64,000 nt of DNA from Trichobilharzia regenti (lineage: Eukaryota > Platyhelminthes > Trematoda > Strigeidida > Schistosomatidae): assembly GCA_944472135.2 (NCBI GenBank), contig CALYDD020000358.1, positions 1 to 64,000 on the forward strand. Direction: 5' to 3'. Each line of letters starts with the position of its first letter. Within the stretch, counting starts at the first letter, position 1. The notes below the pieces were generated by a model. The model did not search any database, had not been told where the DNA came from, and saw nothing but the letters and a program-made list of their open reading frames with translations. This document shows, one piece after another, positions 1 to 12,483 of this stretch. Made by a program: the position numbers and the translations under genes.

Positions 1-272
1 CACTGGGACCCGATTCAATGGCTCGTGAATTCTAACTTCTACCAATTCGTGATTTAGCGCGACCCCAACCATTGTCGTTGGTGGGACATCCATCCACACA
101 CGTGACATCTAATTGGACCTCACTGGTCACGACTTCTCACTAGAACTCAGGAAACTCCAACCTGTAGCAAGTCACTAGCGAGCATCAGATTAACTTTCTA
201 TAGTTTTGGTTTGTAAGGATTAGTTATGTTTTACGAGTTGATCACGGATTGATATCAGTTAGAGAACCATTG

Positions 273-276
273 AAAA
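273..276 (-). terminator. Candidate pol III terminator, TTTT (representative copy)
   Basis: On the minus strand a GGTTTTC run follows the hammerhead by a few bases. It is the first T4 after the A and B boxes. If pol III transcribes the monomer, the product would be about 132 nt of tRNA-like plus hammerhead sequence. It recurs in every full monomer. Confidence 0.4.
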
Positions 277-283
277 CCAGGGA

Positions 284-332
284 GTACTGGACAGCTGCTG
301 TTTCATCTTAGTTTGGGAATCATCGGCAGTAC
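284..332 (-). ncRNA. Hammerhead-like ribozyme motif with core changes (representative satellite copy)
   Basis: In minus-strand order: stem I GTACTG, core CCGATGA, an imperfect stem II, GAAA, a 4-bp stem III ACAG-CAG-CTGT, the cleavage-site C, then CAGTAC, which pairs perfectly with GTACTG. This is a type I hammerhead with the short stem III seen in retroelement hammerheads. The canonical core is CUGANGA; here position 4 is C rather than U, and some copies (near 4270, 4665, 6245 and others) also change position 3. Stem II is better paired in the TCCTAG copies. The fold is clear, but catalytic activity is doubtful. The motif abuts the tRNA-like module with no spacer and recurs 27 times. Confidence 0.7.
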
Positions 333-404
333 GCACCCACTGGGTTTCGAACCCAGGACCTTCCGGTTACAAGGCAAGCTCGTATACCATTCAGCCACTG
401 GGAC
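333..404 (-). ncRNA. tRNA-like pol III promoter module (representative copy)
   Basis: This is a 72-nt module in tRNA layout. It has a partial acceptor stem (GTCCCAG against TGGGTGC, five of seven positions paired counting wobbles), an A box TGGCTGAATGG, and a T arm CTGGG-TTCGAAA-CCCAG that contains a consensus B box. The anticodon arm pairs poorly, so it is tRNA-derived rather than a functional tRNA. The module recurs in all 27 full monomers at a 395-bp spacing. From copy 20 onward several copies carry G to T in the T stem (plus-strand ACTGTGTTTCG), which breaks one T-arm pair. Confidence 0.7.
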
Positions 405-508
405 CCGATTCAATGGCTCGTGAATTCTAACTTCTACCAATTCGTGATTTAGCGCGACCCCAACCATTGTCGTTGGTGGGACATCCATCCACACACGTGA
501 CATCTAAT

Positions 509-3263
509 TGGACCTCACTGGTCACGACTTCTCACTAGAACTCAGGAAACTCCAACCTGTAGCAAGTCACTAGCGAGCATCAGATTAACTTTCTATAGTT
601 TTGGTTTGTAAGGATTAGTTATGTTTTACGAGTTGATCACGGATTGATATCAGTTAGAGAACCATTGAAAACCAGGGAGTACTGGACAGCTGCTGTTTCA
701 TCCTAGTTTGGGAATCATCGGCAGTACGCACCCACTGGGTTTCGAACCCAGGACCTTCCGGTTACAAGGCAAGCTCGTATACCATTCAGCCACTGGGACC
801 CGATTCAATGGCTCGTGAATTCTAACTTCTACCAATTCGTGATTTAGCGCGACCCCAACCATTGTCGTTGGTGGGACATCCATCCACACACGTGACATCT
901 AATTGGACCTCACTGGTCACGACTTCTCACTAGAACTCAGGAAACTCCAACCTGTAGCAAGTCACTAGCGAGCATCAGATTAACTTTCTATAGTTTTGGT
1001 TTGTAAGGATTAGTTATGTTTTACGAGTTGATCACGGATTGATATCAGTTAGAGAACCATTGAAAACCAGGGAGTACTGGACAGCTGCTGTTTCATCTAG
1101 TTTGGGAATCATCGGCAGTACGCACCCACTGGGTTTCGAACCCAGGACCTTCCGGTTACAAGGCAAGCTCGTATACCATTCAGCCACTGGGACCCGATTC
1201 AATGGCTCGTGAATTCTAACTTCTACCAATTCGTGATTTAGCGCGACCCCAACCATTGTCGTTGGTGGGACATCCATCCACACACGTGACATCTAATTGG
1301 ACCTCACTGGTCACGACTTCTCACTAGAACTCAGGAAACTCCAACCTGTAGCAAGTCACTAGCGAGCATCAGATTAACTTTCTATAGTTTGGTTTGTAAG
1401 GATTAGTTATGTTTTACGAGTTGATCACGGATTGATATCAGTTAGAGAACCATTGAAAACCAGGGAGTACTGGACAGCTGCTGTTTCATCCTAGTTTGGG
1501 AATCATCGGCAGTACGCACCCACTGGGTTTCGAACCCAGGACCTTCCGGTTACAAGGCAAGCTCGTATACCATTCAGCCACTGGGACCCGATTCAATGGC
1601 TCGTGAATTCTAACTTCTACCAATTCGTGATTTAGCGCGACCCCAACCATTGTCGTTGGTGGGACATCCATCCACACACGTGACATCTAATTGGACCTCA
1701 CTGGTCACGACTTCTCACTAGAACTCAGGAAACTCCAACCTGTAGCAAGTCACTAGCGAGCATCAGATTAACTTTCTATAGTTTGGTTTGTAAGGATTAG
1801 TTATGTTTTACGAGTTGATCACGGATTGATATCAGTTAGAGAACCATTGAAAACCAGGGAGTACTGGACAGCTGCTGTTTCATCTAGTTTGGGAATCATC
1901 GGCAGTACGCACCCACTGGGTTTCGAACCCAGGACCTTCCGGTTACAAGGCAAGCTCGTATACCATTCAGCCACTGGGACCCGATTCAATGGCTCGTGAA
2001 TTCTAACTTCTACCAATTCGTGATTTAGCGCGACCCCAACCATTGTCGTTGGTGGGACATCCATCCACACACGTGACATCTAATTGGACCTCACTGGTCA
2101 CGACTTCTCACTAGAACTCAGGAAACTCCAACCTGTAGCAAGTCACTAGCGAGCATCAGATTAACTTTCTATAGTTTTGGTTTGTAAGGATTAGTTATGT
2201 TTTACGAGTTGATCACGGATTGATATCAGTTAGAGAACCATTGAAAACCAGGGAGTACTGGACAGCTGCTGTTTCATCCTAGTTTGGGAATCATCGGCAG
2301 TACGCACCCACTGGGTTTCGAACCCAGGACCTTCCGGTTACAAGGCAAGCTCGTATACCATTCAGCCACTGGGACCCGATTCAATGGCTCGTGAATTCTA
2401 ACTTCTACCAATTCGTGATTTAGCGCGACCCCAACCATTGTCGTTGGTGGGACATCCATCCACACACGTGACATCTAATTGGACCTCACTGGTCACGACT
2501 TCTCACTAGAACTCAGGAAACTCCAACCTGTAGCAAGTCACTAGCGAGCATCAGATTAACTTTCTATAGTTTTGGTTTGTAAGGATTAGTTATGTTTTAC
2601 GAGTTGATCACGGATTGATATCAGTTAGAGAACCATTGAAAACCAGGGAGTACTGGACAGCTGCTGTTTCATCTAGTTTGGGAATCATCGGCAGTACGCA
2701 CCCACTGGGTTTCGAACCCAGGACCTTCCGGTTACAAGGCAAGCTCGTATACCATTCAGCCACTGGGACCCGATTCAATGGCTCGTGAATTCTAACTTCT
2801 ACCAATTCGTGATTTAGCGCGACCCCAACCATTGTCGTTGGTGGGACATCCATCCACACACGTGACATCTAATTGGACCTCACTGGTCACGACTTCTCAC
2901 TAGAACTCAGGAAACTCCAACCTGTAGCAAGTCACTAGCGAGCATCAGATTAACTTTCTATAGTTTTGGTTTGTAAGGATTAGTTATGTTTTACGAGTTG
3001 ATCACGGATTGATATCAGTTAGAGAACCATTGAAAACCAGGGAGTACTGGACAGCTGCTGTTTCATCCTAGTTTGGGAATCATCGGCAGTACGCACCCAC
3101 TGGGTTTCGAACCCAGGACCTTCCGGTTACAAGGCAAGCTCGTATACCATTCAGCCACTGGGACCCGATTCAATGGCTCGTGAATTCTAACTTCTACCAA
3201 TTCGTGATTTAGCGCGACCCCAACCATTGTCGTTGGTGGGACATCCATCCACACACGTGACAT
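509..3263 (-). repeat. Dimeric higher-order repeat zone inside the satellite
   Basis: At the hammerhead stem II position, plus-strand monomers read TCCTAG or TCTAG in strict alternation. TCCTAG occurs near 702, 1490, 2278 and 3067, and TCTAG near 1095, 1882 and 2671, giving a period of about 788 bp. Copies outside this block read TCTTAG instead. The alternation means that a dimer, not a monomer, was the unit of amplification here. Confidence 0.75.
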
Positions 3264-6200
3264 CTAATTGGACCTCACTGGTCACGACTTCTCACTAGAA
3301 CTCAGGAAACTCCAACCTGTAGCAAGTCACTAGCGAGCATCAGATTAACTTTCTATAGTTTTGGTTTGTAAGGATTAGTTATGTTTTACGAGTTGATCAC
3401 GGATTGATATCAGTTAGAGAACCATTGAAAACCAGGGAGTACTGGACAGCTGCTGTTTCATCTTAGTTTGGGAATCATCGGCAGTACGCACCCACTGGGT
3501 TTCGAACCCAGGACCTTCCGGTTACAAGGCAAGCTCGTATACCATTCAGCCACTGGGACCCGATTCAATGGCTCGTGAATTCTAACTTCTACCAATTCGT
3601 GATTTAGCGCGACCCCAACCATTGTCGTTGGTGGGACATCCATCCACACACGTGACATCTAATTGGACCTCACTGGTCACGACTTCTCACTAGAACTCAG
3701 GAAACTCCAACCTGTAGCAAGTCACTAGCGAGCATCAGATTAACTTTCTATAGTTTTGGTTTGTAAGGATTAGTTATGTTTTACGAGTTGATCACGGATT
3801 GATATCAGTTAGAGAACCATTGAAAACCAGGGAGTACTGGACAGCTGCTGTTTCATCTTAGTTTGGGAATCATCGGCAGTACGCACCCACTGGGTTTCGA
3901 ACCCAGGACCTTCCGGTTACAAGGCAAGCTCGTATACCATTCAGCCACTGGGACCCGATTCAATGGCTCGTGAATTCTAACTTCTACCAATTCGTGATTT
4001 AGCGCGACCCCAACCATTGTCGTTGGTGGGACATCCATCCACACACGTGACATCTAATTGGACCTCACTGGTCACGACTTCTCACTAGAACTCAGGAAAC
4101 TCCAACCTGTAGCAAGTCACTAGCGAGCATCAGATTAACTTTCTATAGTTTTGGTTTGTAAGGATTAGTTATGTTTTACGAGTTGATCACGGATTGATAT
4201 CAGTTAGAGAACCATTGAAAACCAGGGAGTACTGGACAGCTGCTGTTTCATCTTAGTTTGGGAATCATCGACAGTACGCACCCACTGGGTTTCGAACCCA
4301 GGTCCTTCCGGTTACAAGGCAAGCTCGTATACCATTCAGCCACTGGGACCCGATTCAATGGCTCGTGAATTCTAACTTCTACCAATTCGTGATTTAGCGC
4401 GACCCCAACCATTGTCGTTGGTGGGACATCCATCCACACACGTGACATCTAATTGGACCTCACTGGTCACGACTTCTCACTAGAACTCAGGAAACTCCAA
4501 CCTGTAGCAAGTCACTAGCGAGCATCAGATTAACTTTCTATAGTTTTGGTTTGTAAGGATTAGTTATGTTTTACGAGTTGATCACGGATTGATATCAGTT
4601 AGAGAACCATTGAAAACCAGGGAGTACTGGACAGCTGCTGTTTCATCTTAGTTTGGGAATCATCGACAGTACGCACCCACTGGGTTTCGAACCCAGGACC
4701 TTCCGGTTACAAGGCAAGCTCGTATACCATTCAGCCACTGGGACCCGATTCAATGGCTCGTGAATTCTAACTTCTACCAATTCGTGATTTAGCGCGACCC
4801 CAACCATTGTCGTTGGTGGGACATCCATCCACACACGTGACATCTAATTGGACCTCACTGGTCACGACTTCTCACTAGAACTCAGGAAACTCCAACCTGT
4901 AGCAAGTCACTAGCGAGCATCAGATTAACTTTCTATAGTTTTGGTTTGTAAGGATTAGTTATGTTTTACGAGTTGATCACGGATTGATATCAGTTAGAGA
5001 ACCATTGAAAACCAGGGAGTACTGGACAGCTGCTGTTTCATCTTAGTTTGGGAATCATCGGCAGTACGCACCCACTGGGTTTCGAACCCAGGTCCTTCCG
5101 GTTACAAGGCAAGCTCGTATACCATTCAGCCACTGGGACCCGATTCAATGGCTCGTGAATTCTAACTTCTACCAATTCGTGATTTAGCGCGACCCCAACC
5201 ATTGTCGTTGGTGGGACATCCATCCACACACGTGACATCTAATTGGACCTCACTGGTCACGACTTCTCACTAGAACTCAGGAAACTCCAACCTGTAGCAA
5301 GTCACTAGCGAGCATCAGATTAACTTTCTATAGTTTTGGTTTGTAAGGATTAGTTATGTTTTACGAGTTGATCACGGATTGATATCAGTTAGAGAACCAT
5401 TGAAAACCAGGGAGTACTGGACAGCTGCTGTTTCATCTTAGTTTGGGAATCATCGGCAGTACGCACCCACTGGGTTTCGAACCCAGGACCTTCCGGTTAC
5501 AAGGCAAGCTCGTATACCATTCAGCCACTGGGACCCGATTCAATGGCTCGTGAATTCTAACTTCTACCAATTCGTGATTTAGCGCGACCCCAACCATTGT
5601 CGTTGGTGGGACATCCATCCACACACGTGACATCTAATTGGACCTCACTGGTCACGACTTCTCACTAGAACTCAGGAAACTCCAACCTGTAGCAAGTCAC
5701 TAGCGAGCATCAGATTAACTTTCTATAGTTTTGGTTTGTAAGGATTAGTTATGTTTTACGAGTTGATCACGGATTGATATCAGTTAGAGAACCATTGAAA
5801 ACCAGGGAGTACTGGACAGCTGCTGTTTCATCTTAGTTTGGGAATCATCGGCAGTACGCACCCACTGGGTTTCGAACCCAGGTCCTTCCGGTTACAAGGC
5901 AAGCTCGTATACCATTCAGCCACTGGGACCCGATTCAATGGCTCGTGAATTCTAACTTCTACCAATTCGTGATTTAGCGCGACCCCAACCATTGTCGTTG
6001 GTGGGACATCCATCCACACACGTGACATCTAATTGGACCTCACTGGTCACGACTTCTCACTAGAACTCAGGAAACTCCAACCTGTAGCAAGTCACTAGCG
6101 AGCATCAGATTAACTTTCTATAGTTTTGGTTTGTAAGGATTAGTTATGTTTTACGAGTTGATCACGGATTGATATCAGTTAGAGAACCATTGAAAACCAG

Positions 6201-9200
6201 GGAGTACTGGACAGCTGCTGTTTCATCTTAGTTTGGGAATCATCGACAGTACGCACCCACTGGGTTTCGAACCCAGGTCCTTCCGGTTACAAGGCAAGCT
6301 CGTATACCATTCAGCCACTGGGACCCGATTCAATGGCTCGTGAATTCTAACTTCTACCAATTCGTGATTTAGCGCGACCCCAACCATTGTCGTTGGTGGG
6401 ACATCCATCCACACACGTGACATCTAATTGGACCTCACTGGTCACGACTTCTCACTAGAACTCAGGAAACTCCAACCTGTAGCAAGTCACTAGCGAGCAT
6501 CAGATTAACTTTCTATAGTTTTGGTTTGTAAGGATTAGTTATGTTTTACGAGTTGATCACGGATTGATATCAGTTAGAGAACCATTGAAAACCAGGGAGT
6601 ACTGGACAGCTGCTGTTTCATCTTAGTTTGGGAATCATCGGCAGTACGCACCCACTGGGTTTCGAACCCAGGTCCTTCCGGTTACAAGGCAAGCTCGTAT
6701 ACCATTCAGCCACTGGGACCCGATTCAATGGCTCGTGAATTCTAACTTCTACCAATTCGTGATTTAGCGCGACCCCAACCATTGTCGTTGGTGGGACATC
6801 CATCCACACACGTGACATCTAATTGGACCTCACTGGTCACGACTTCTCACTAGAACTCAGGAAACTCCAACCTGTAGCAAGTCACTAGCGAGCATCAGAT
6901 TAACTTTCTATAGTTTTGGTTTGTAAGGATTAGTTATGTTTTACGAGTTGATCACGGATTGATATCAGTTAGAGAACCATTGAAAACCAGGGAGTACTGG
7001 ACAGCTGCTGTTTCATCTTAGTTTGGGAATCATCGGCAGTACGCACCCACTGGGTTTCGAACCCAGGTCCTTCCGGTTACAAGGCAAGCTCGTATACCAT
7101 TCAGCCACTGGGACCCGATTCAATGGCTCGTGAATTCTAACTTCTACCAATTCGTGATTTAGCGCGACCCCAACCATTGTCGTTGGTGGGACATCCATCC
7201 ACACACGTGACATCTAATTGGACCTCACTGGTCACGACTTCTCACTAGAACTCAGGAAACTCCAACCTGTAGCAAGTCACTAGCGAGCATCAGATTAACT
7301 TTCTATAGTTTTGGTTTGTAAGGATTAGTTATGTTTTACGAGTTGATCACGGATTGATATCAGTTAGAGAACCATTGAAAACCAGGGAGTACTGGACAGC
7401 TGCTGTTTCATCTTAGTTTGGGAATCATCGACAGTACGCACCCACTGGGTTTCGAACCCAGGTCCTTCCGGTTACAAGGCAAGCTCGTATACCATTCAGC
7501 CACTGGGACCCGATTCAATGGCTCGTGAATTCTAACTTCTACCAATTCGTGATTTAGCGCGACCCCAACCATTGTCGTTGGTGGGACATCCATCCACACA
7601 CGTGACATCTAATTGGACCTCACTGGTCACGACTTCTCACTAGAACTCAGGAAACTCCAACCTGTAGCAAGTCACTAGCGAGCATCAGATTAACTTTCTA
7701 TAGTTTTGGTTTGTAAGGATTAGTTATGTTTTACGAGTTGATCACGGATTGATATCAGTTAGAGAACCATTGAAAACCAGGGAGTACTGGACAGCTGCTG
7801 TTTCATCTTAGTTTGGGAATCATCGGCAGTACGCACCCACTGTGTTTCGAACCCAGGTCCTTCCGGTTACAAGGCAAGCTCGTATACCATTCAGCCACTG
7901 GGACCCGATTCAATGGCTCGTGAATTCTAACTTCTACCAATTCGTGATTTAGCGCGACCCCAACCATTGTCGTTGGTGGGACATCCATCCACACACGTGA
8001 CATCTAATTGGACCTCACTGGTCACGACTTCTCACTAGAACTCAGGAAACTCCAACCTGTAGCAAGTCACTAGCGAGCATCAGATTAACTTTCTATAGTT
8101 TTGGTTTGTAAGGATTAGTTATGTTTTACGAGTTGATCACGGATTGATATCAGTTAGAGAACCATTGAAAACCAGGGAGTACTGGACAGCTGCTGTTTCA
8201 TCTTAGTTTGGGAATCATCGGCAGTACGCACCCACTGTGTTTCGAACCCAGGTCCTTCCGGTTACAAGGCAAGCTCGTATACCATTCAGCCACTGGGACC
8301 CGATTCAATGGCTCGTGAATTCTAACTTCTACCAATTCGTGATTTAGCGCGACCCCAACCATTGTCGTTGGTGGGACATCCATCCACACACGTGACATCT
8401 AATTGGACCTCACTGGTCACGACTTCTCACTAGAACTCAGGAAACTCCAACCTGTAGCAAGTCACTAGCGAGCATCAGATTAACTTTCTATAGTTTTGGT
8501 TTGTAAGGATTAGTTATGTTTTACGAGTTGATCACGGATTGATATCAGTTAGAGAACCATTGAAAACCAGGGAGTACTGGACAGCTGCTGTTTCATCTTA
8601 GTTTGGGAATCATCGGCAGTACGCACCCACTGTGTTTCGAACCCAGGTCCTTCCGGTTACAAGGCAAGCTCGTATACCATTCAGCCACTGGGACCCGATT
8701 CAATGGCTCGTGAATTCTAACTTCTACCAATTCGTGATTTAGCGCGACCCCAACCATTGTCGTTGGTGGGACATCCATCCACACACGTGACATCTAATTG
8801 GACCTCACTGGTCACGACTTCTCACTAGAACTCAGGAAACTCCAACCTGTAGCAAGTCACTAGCGAGCATCAGATTAACTTTCTATAGTTTTGGTTTGTA
8901 AGGATTAGTTATGTTTTACGAGTTGATCACGGATTGATATCAGTTAGAGAACCATTGAAAACCAGGGAGTACTGGACAGCTGCTGTTTCATCTTAGTTTG
9001 GGAATCATCGACAGTACGCACCCACTGGGTTTCGAACCCAGGTCCTTCCGGTTACAAGGCAAGCTCGTATACCATTCAGCCACTGGGACCCGATTCAATG
9101 GCTCGTGAATTCTAACTTCTACCAATTCGTGATTTAGCGCGACCCCAACCATTGTCGTTGGTGGGACATCCATCCACACACGTGACATCTAATTGGACCT

Positions 9201-10928
9201 CACTGGTCACGACTTCTCACTAGAACTCAGGAAACTCCAACCTGTAGCAAGTCACTAGCGAGCATCAGATTAACTTTCTATAGTTTTGGTTTGTAAGGAT
9301 TAGTTATGTTTTACGAGTTGATCACGGATTGATATCAGTTAGAGAACCATTGAAAACCAGGGAGTACTGGACAGCTGCTGTTTCATCTTAGTTTGGGAAT
9401 CATCGGCAGTACGCACCCACTGTGTTTCGAACCCAGGTCCTTCCGGTTACAAGGCAAGCTCGTATACCATTCAGCCACTGGGACCCGATTCAATGGCTCG
9501 TGAATTCTAACTTCTACCAATTCGTGATTTAGCGCGACCCCAACCATTGTCGTTGGTGGGACATCCATCCACACACGTGACATCTAATTGGACCTCACTG
9601 GTCACGACTTCTCACTAGAACTCAGGAAACTCCAACCTGTAGCAAGTCACTAGCGAGCATCAGATTAACTTTCTATAGTTTTGGTTTGTAAGGATTAGTT
9701 ATGTTTTACGAGTTGATCACGGATTGATATCAGTTAGAGAACCATTGAAAACCAGGGAGTACTGGACAGCTGCTGTTTCATCTTAGTTTGGGAATCATCG
9801 ACAGTACGCACCCACTGTGTTTCGAACCCAGGTCCTTCCGGTTACAAGGCAAGCTCGTATACCATTCAGCCACTGGGACCCGATTCAATGGCTCGTGAAT
9901 TCTAACTTCTACCAATTCGTGATTTAGCGCGACCCCAACCATTGTCGTTGGTGGGACATCCATCCACACACGTGACATCTAATTGGACCTCACTGGTCAC
10001 GACTTCTCACTAGAACTCAGGAAACTCCAACCTGTAGCAAGTCACTAGCGAGCATCAGATTAACTTTCTATAGTTTTGGTTTGTAAGGATTAGTTATGTT
10101 TTACGAGTTGATCACGGATTGATATCAGTTAGAGAACCATTGAAAACCAGGGAGTACTGGACAGCTGCTGTTTCATCTTAGTTTGGGAATCATCGGCAGT
10201 ACGCACCCACTGGGTTTCGAACCCAGGTCCTTCCGGTTACAAGGCAAGCTCGTATACCATTCAGCCACTGGGACCCGATTCAATGGCTCGTGAATTCTAA
10301 CTTCTACCAATTCGTGATTTAGCGCGACCCCAACCATTGTCGTTGGTGGGACATCCATCCACACACGTGACATCTAATTGGACCTCACTGGTCACGACTT
10401 CTCACTAGAACTCAGGAAACTCCAACCTGTAGCAAGTCACTAGCGAGCATCAGATTAACTTTCTATAGTTTTGGTTTGTAAGGATTAGTTATGTTTTACG
10501 AGTTGATCACGGATTGATATCAGTTAGAGAACCATTGAAAACCAGGGAGTACTGGACAGCTGCTGTTTCATCTTAGTTTGGGAATCATCGGCAGTACGCA
10601 CCCACTGTGTTTCGAACCCAGGTCCTTCCGGTTACAAGGCAAGCTCGTATACCATTCAGCCACTGGGACCCGATTCAATGGCTCGTGAATTCTAACTTCT
10701 ACCAATTCGTGATTTAGCGCGACCCCAACCATTGTCGTTGGTGGGACATCCATCCACACACGTGACATCTAATTGGACCTCACTGGTCACGACTTCTCAC
10801 TAGAACTCAGGAAACTCCAACCTGTAGCAAGTCACTAGCGAGCATCAGATTAACTTTCTATAGTTTTGGTTTGTAAGGATTAGTTATGTTTTACGAGTTG
10901 ATCACGGATTGATATCAGTTAGAGAACC

Positions 10929-11897
10929 TCTGTCTGTCTGTCTGGATTCAACATAGAACTTGGCACCGAAGTGCAGCAGTTCGAGTTGCCACCTTCCAAA
11001 TAGCTCACAGAGGTAGACAAGAAGATGAGTTAAGAGAATTAACAGAGTTTGGCAAATATAAGAGTGAAACAGAATGGGTAATGGTAGAAAGGAATATGAA
11101 AGATTACAGAGATTGAATACATCTGCGCCATTGACAACGATTTTGAGCCATGTCACCTATTGTCTCCAGCCATTGATTCCTAGAGTCCCGAGGGCCCCAA
11201 CCCGGGAGTCTGCATCTCCCTACCTGACTCAGTTTAACTGTCAAGGATTTCATGGATTGATGCCATGTTTTTGTTTGGCCACCACTGGCTCTTTTCCAAA
11301 CTGAACCTATATCAGCTAACAATGCCCGTCGGGGGAGGCGGTGGTTAGGCATGCGCACCACGTGACCTAGCCATCTTAGTCTAAGTAACTTTATAGCCTC
11401 GTCGATTGATTTTCCCTCTTTGCCCAACACTCTACGCCTAACGTCAACATTACTTATCTTGTGAAACCACCTAACGTGAGACAGAGATCGCAGACATCTA
11501 TGATCGAAAGCAGTCAACCTTTTCATGTCTTCAGCGCGTATTGGCCATGTTTCAGAGCCATAGAGAAGGACGGAGCGAACTGATGAGCAGTACACACGTC
11601 CCTTGGTTGATAACCGGATGTCACGCCTACGCCAGAGATGGTGTAAGTCAGCGAAAGCAGCTCGAGCTTTTCGGATCCGTGCTGAGATTTCATCGCCAAT
11701 CAGTCCGTTGGTGCTGATACAACTTCCCAAGTAGGTGAAGTGGTCAACATGTTCTATCACTTCACTCCCTATCACTAAGTTAGGGGTTGACGTCGTCCAG
11801 TCCTGTAGCAGCATCTTACATTTTGCAGGGGCGAATCGCATGCCAAACATACGAAGATTGCTGCTCAAGGTGACTGAATGACTTAATACATCTTTGG
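10929..11897 (-). mobile_element. 5'-truncated RTE-like non-LTR retrotransposon, 3' end
   Basis: A minus-strand element whose 3' terminus is a short tandem repeat (AGAC units, plus strand TCTGTCTGTCTGTCT at 10929-10943), as is usual for RTE-type elements. It carries an open reading frame for the C-terminal part of reverse transcriptase. The upstream end lies near 11897, where the frame closes with an in-frame stop, marking 5' truncation. Its 3' tail joins satellite sequence at 10928 with no spacer. A second copy of the same 3' end lies at 17678-17771. It is a different subfamily from the element at 37302. Confidence 0.8.
11104..11897 (-). pseudogene. Reverse transcriptase C-terminal fragment (RTE-like)
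   Basis: About 260 codons stay open without a start codon at the 5' end; the first codon usable as a start is TTG at 11868. Recognisable blocks in order are HFTYLGSCIS, ARIRKARAAF, VLLYGSETWP, FDHRCLRSL and WLGHVVRMP. These are typical of the region C-terminal to the catalytic palm in RTE-type elements. The YADD catalytic motif and everything upstream are missing, so the fragment cannot encode an active enzyme. The long undamaged frame suggests a fairly recent insertion. It has no host-gene role that I can see. Confidence 0.8.
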
Positions 11898-12040
11898 TCT
11901 ATTTTTGCTGTGAAAAAAATAATTGTGAACGATGCGGGTTATTTGAATGAGATAACTGGCATTATTGGTGTCCATCGGAAATTCCAAAAATTTCAACTTC
12001 TTTTAGACAAGTGACAAAGACTGAGGAATGGTAAACTGAA
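11898..12040. other. Unassigned AT-rich spacer
   Basis: No gene, repeat or RNA motif that I recognise. Confidence 0.4.
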
Positions 12041-12059
12041 TCAATACAAAAAGTGTAAT

Positions 12060-12483
12060 AAAAAGTTAGTATATGCAAATAGTTGTGTTCTCTGAGCTGA
12101 TTGATTTAACTGCGGACCTTTCGTCATCCTTCTGGACAACATCTTCATCGCAAGTTTTAGCATGAAGTGAACTGAATTTAATTGTCCATGAATGTTAGAA
12201 TTGCGTGTCCTGATTATCATCTTCGTGACTTGTAGTCGATTTACATTTGTTTTGATCATTTTATTGAATTGTAAAGTAAATTGTAAAGTAAATAAAAAAT
12301 GACCAAACGAAATGTAAATCGACTACCAGTCACGAAGATGGTAAGCAGGAGACGTAATTATATCATTCATGGAGAATTTATATCAGTTCATTTTATGCTG
12401 AAAATTGCGCTGACGATGTTGTCCAGAAGGACGAAAAAAGCTCCACAATTAAACCAACCAGCTCATAGAACACAACTAATTGT
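12060..12483. repeat. Imperfect inverted repeat, arms of about 190-200 bp, spacer of about 30 bp
   Basis: The left arm (12060-12264, read on minus) and right arm (12295-12483, read on plus) are diverged copies of one sequence. Their translations share VHFMLK, MLSRR and PQLNQ blocks, which explains the mirror-image ORFs at 12041-12259 (minus) and 12299-12619 (plus). The spacer 12265-12294 is AT-rich with a repeated GTAAAGTAAAT. I do not recognise the sequence. It could be a foldback transposon or two opposed copies of a dispersed repeat. Confidence 0.65.

Larger units (their letters stand above)
1..10928 (-). repeat. Satellite array: about 27.7 tandem monomers of 395 bp, each tRNA-like plus hammerhead-like
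   Basis: The same 393-395 bp unit repeats head to tail from the first base to 10928. It is nearly identical between copies, with only a handful of diagnostic positions. Read on the minus strand, each monomer begins with a tRNA-like module (A box TGGCTGAATGG, B box GGTTCGAAACC). This runs directly into a hammerhead-like fold, then a TTTT run, then about 260 bp of tail. This is the architecture of schistosome Sm-alpha retroposons, which are known to carry hammerhead ribozymes. Here the element forms a long homogenised satellite. The 66- and 86-codon minus-strand ORFs in every monomer run across the tRNA-like module and are not credible genes. The array is cut by the window start, so its true length is unknown. 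Confidence 0.95.

Noticed and set aside
333..404. Functional tRNA gene
   Set aside because: The acceptor and anticodon arms pair poorly and the module is fused to repeat sequence; it is a tRNA-derived promoter.
303..10768. 27 identical 66-86 codon minus ORFs as a repeated gene family
   Set aside because: They run through the tRNA-like module of the satellite; the copies are homogenised at DNA level, and there is no domain or independent coding signal.
1..10928. CRISPR array or rRNA/5S tandem array
   Set aside because: The unit is 395 bp with no alternating spacer, and it has tRNA-type A and B boxes rather than 5S internal control elements.
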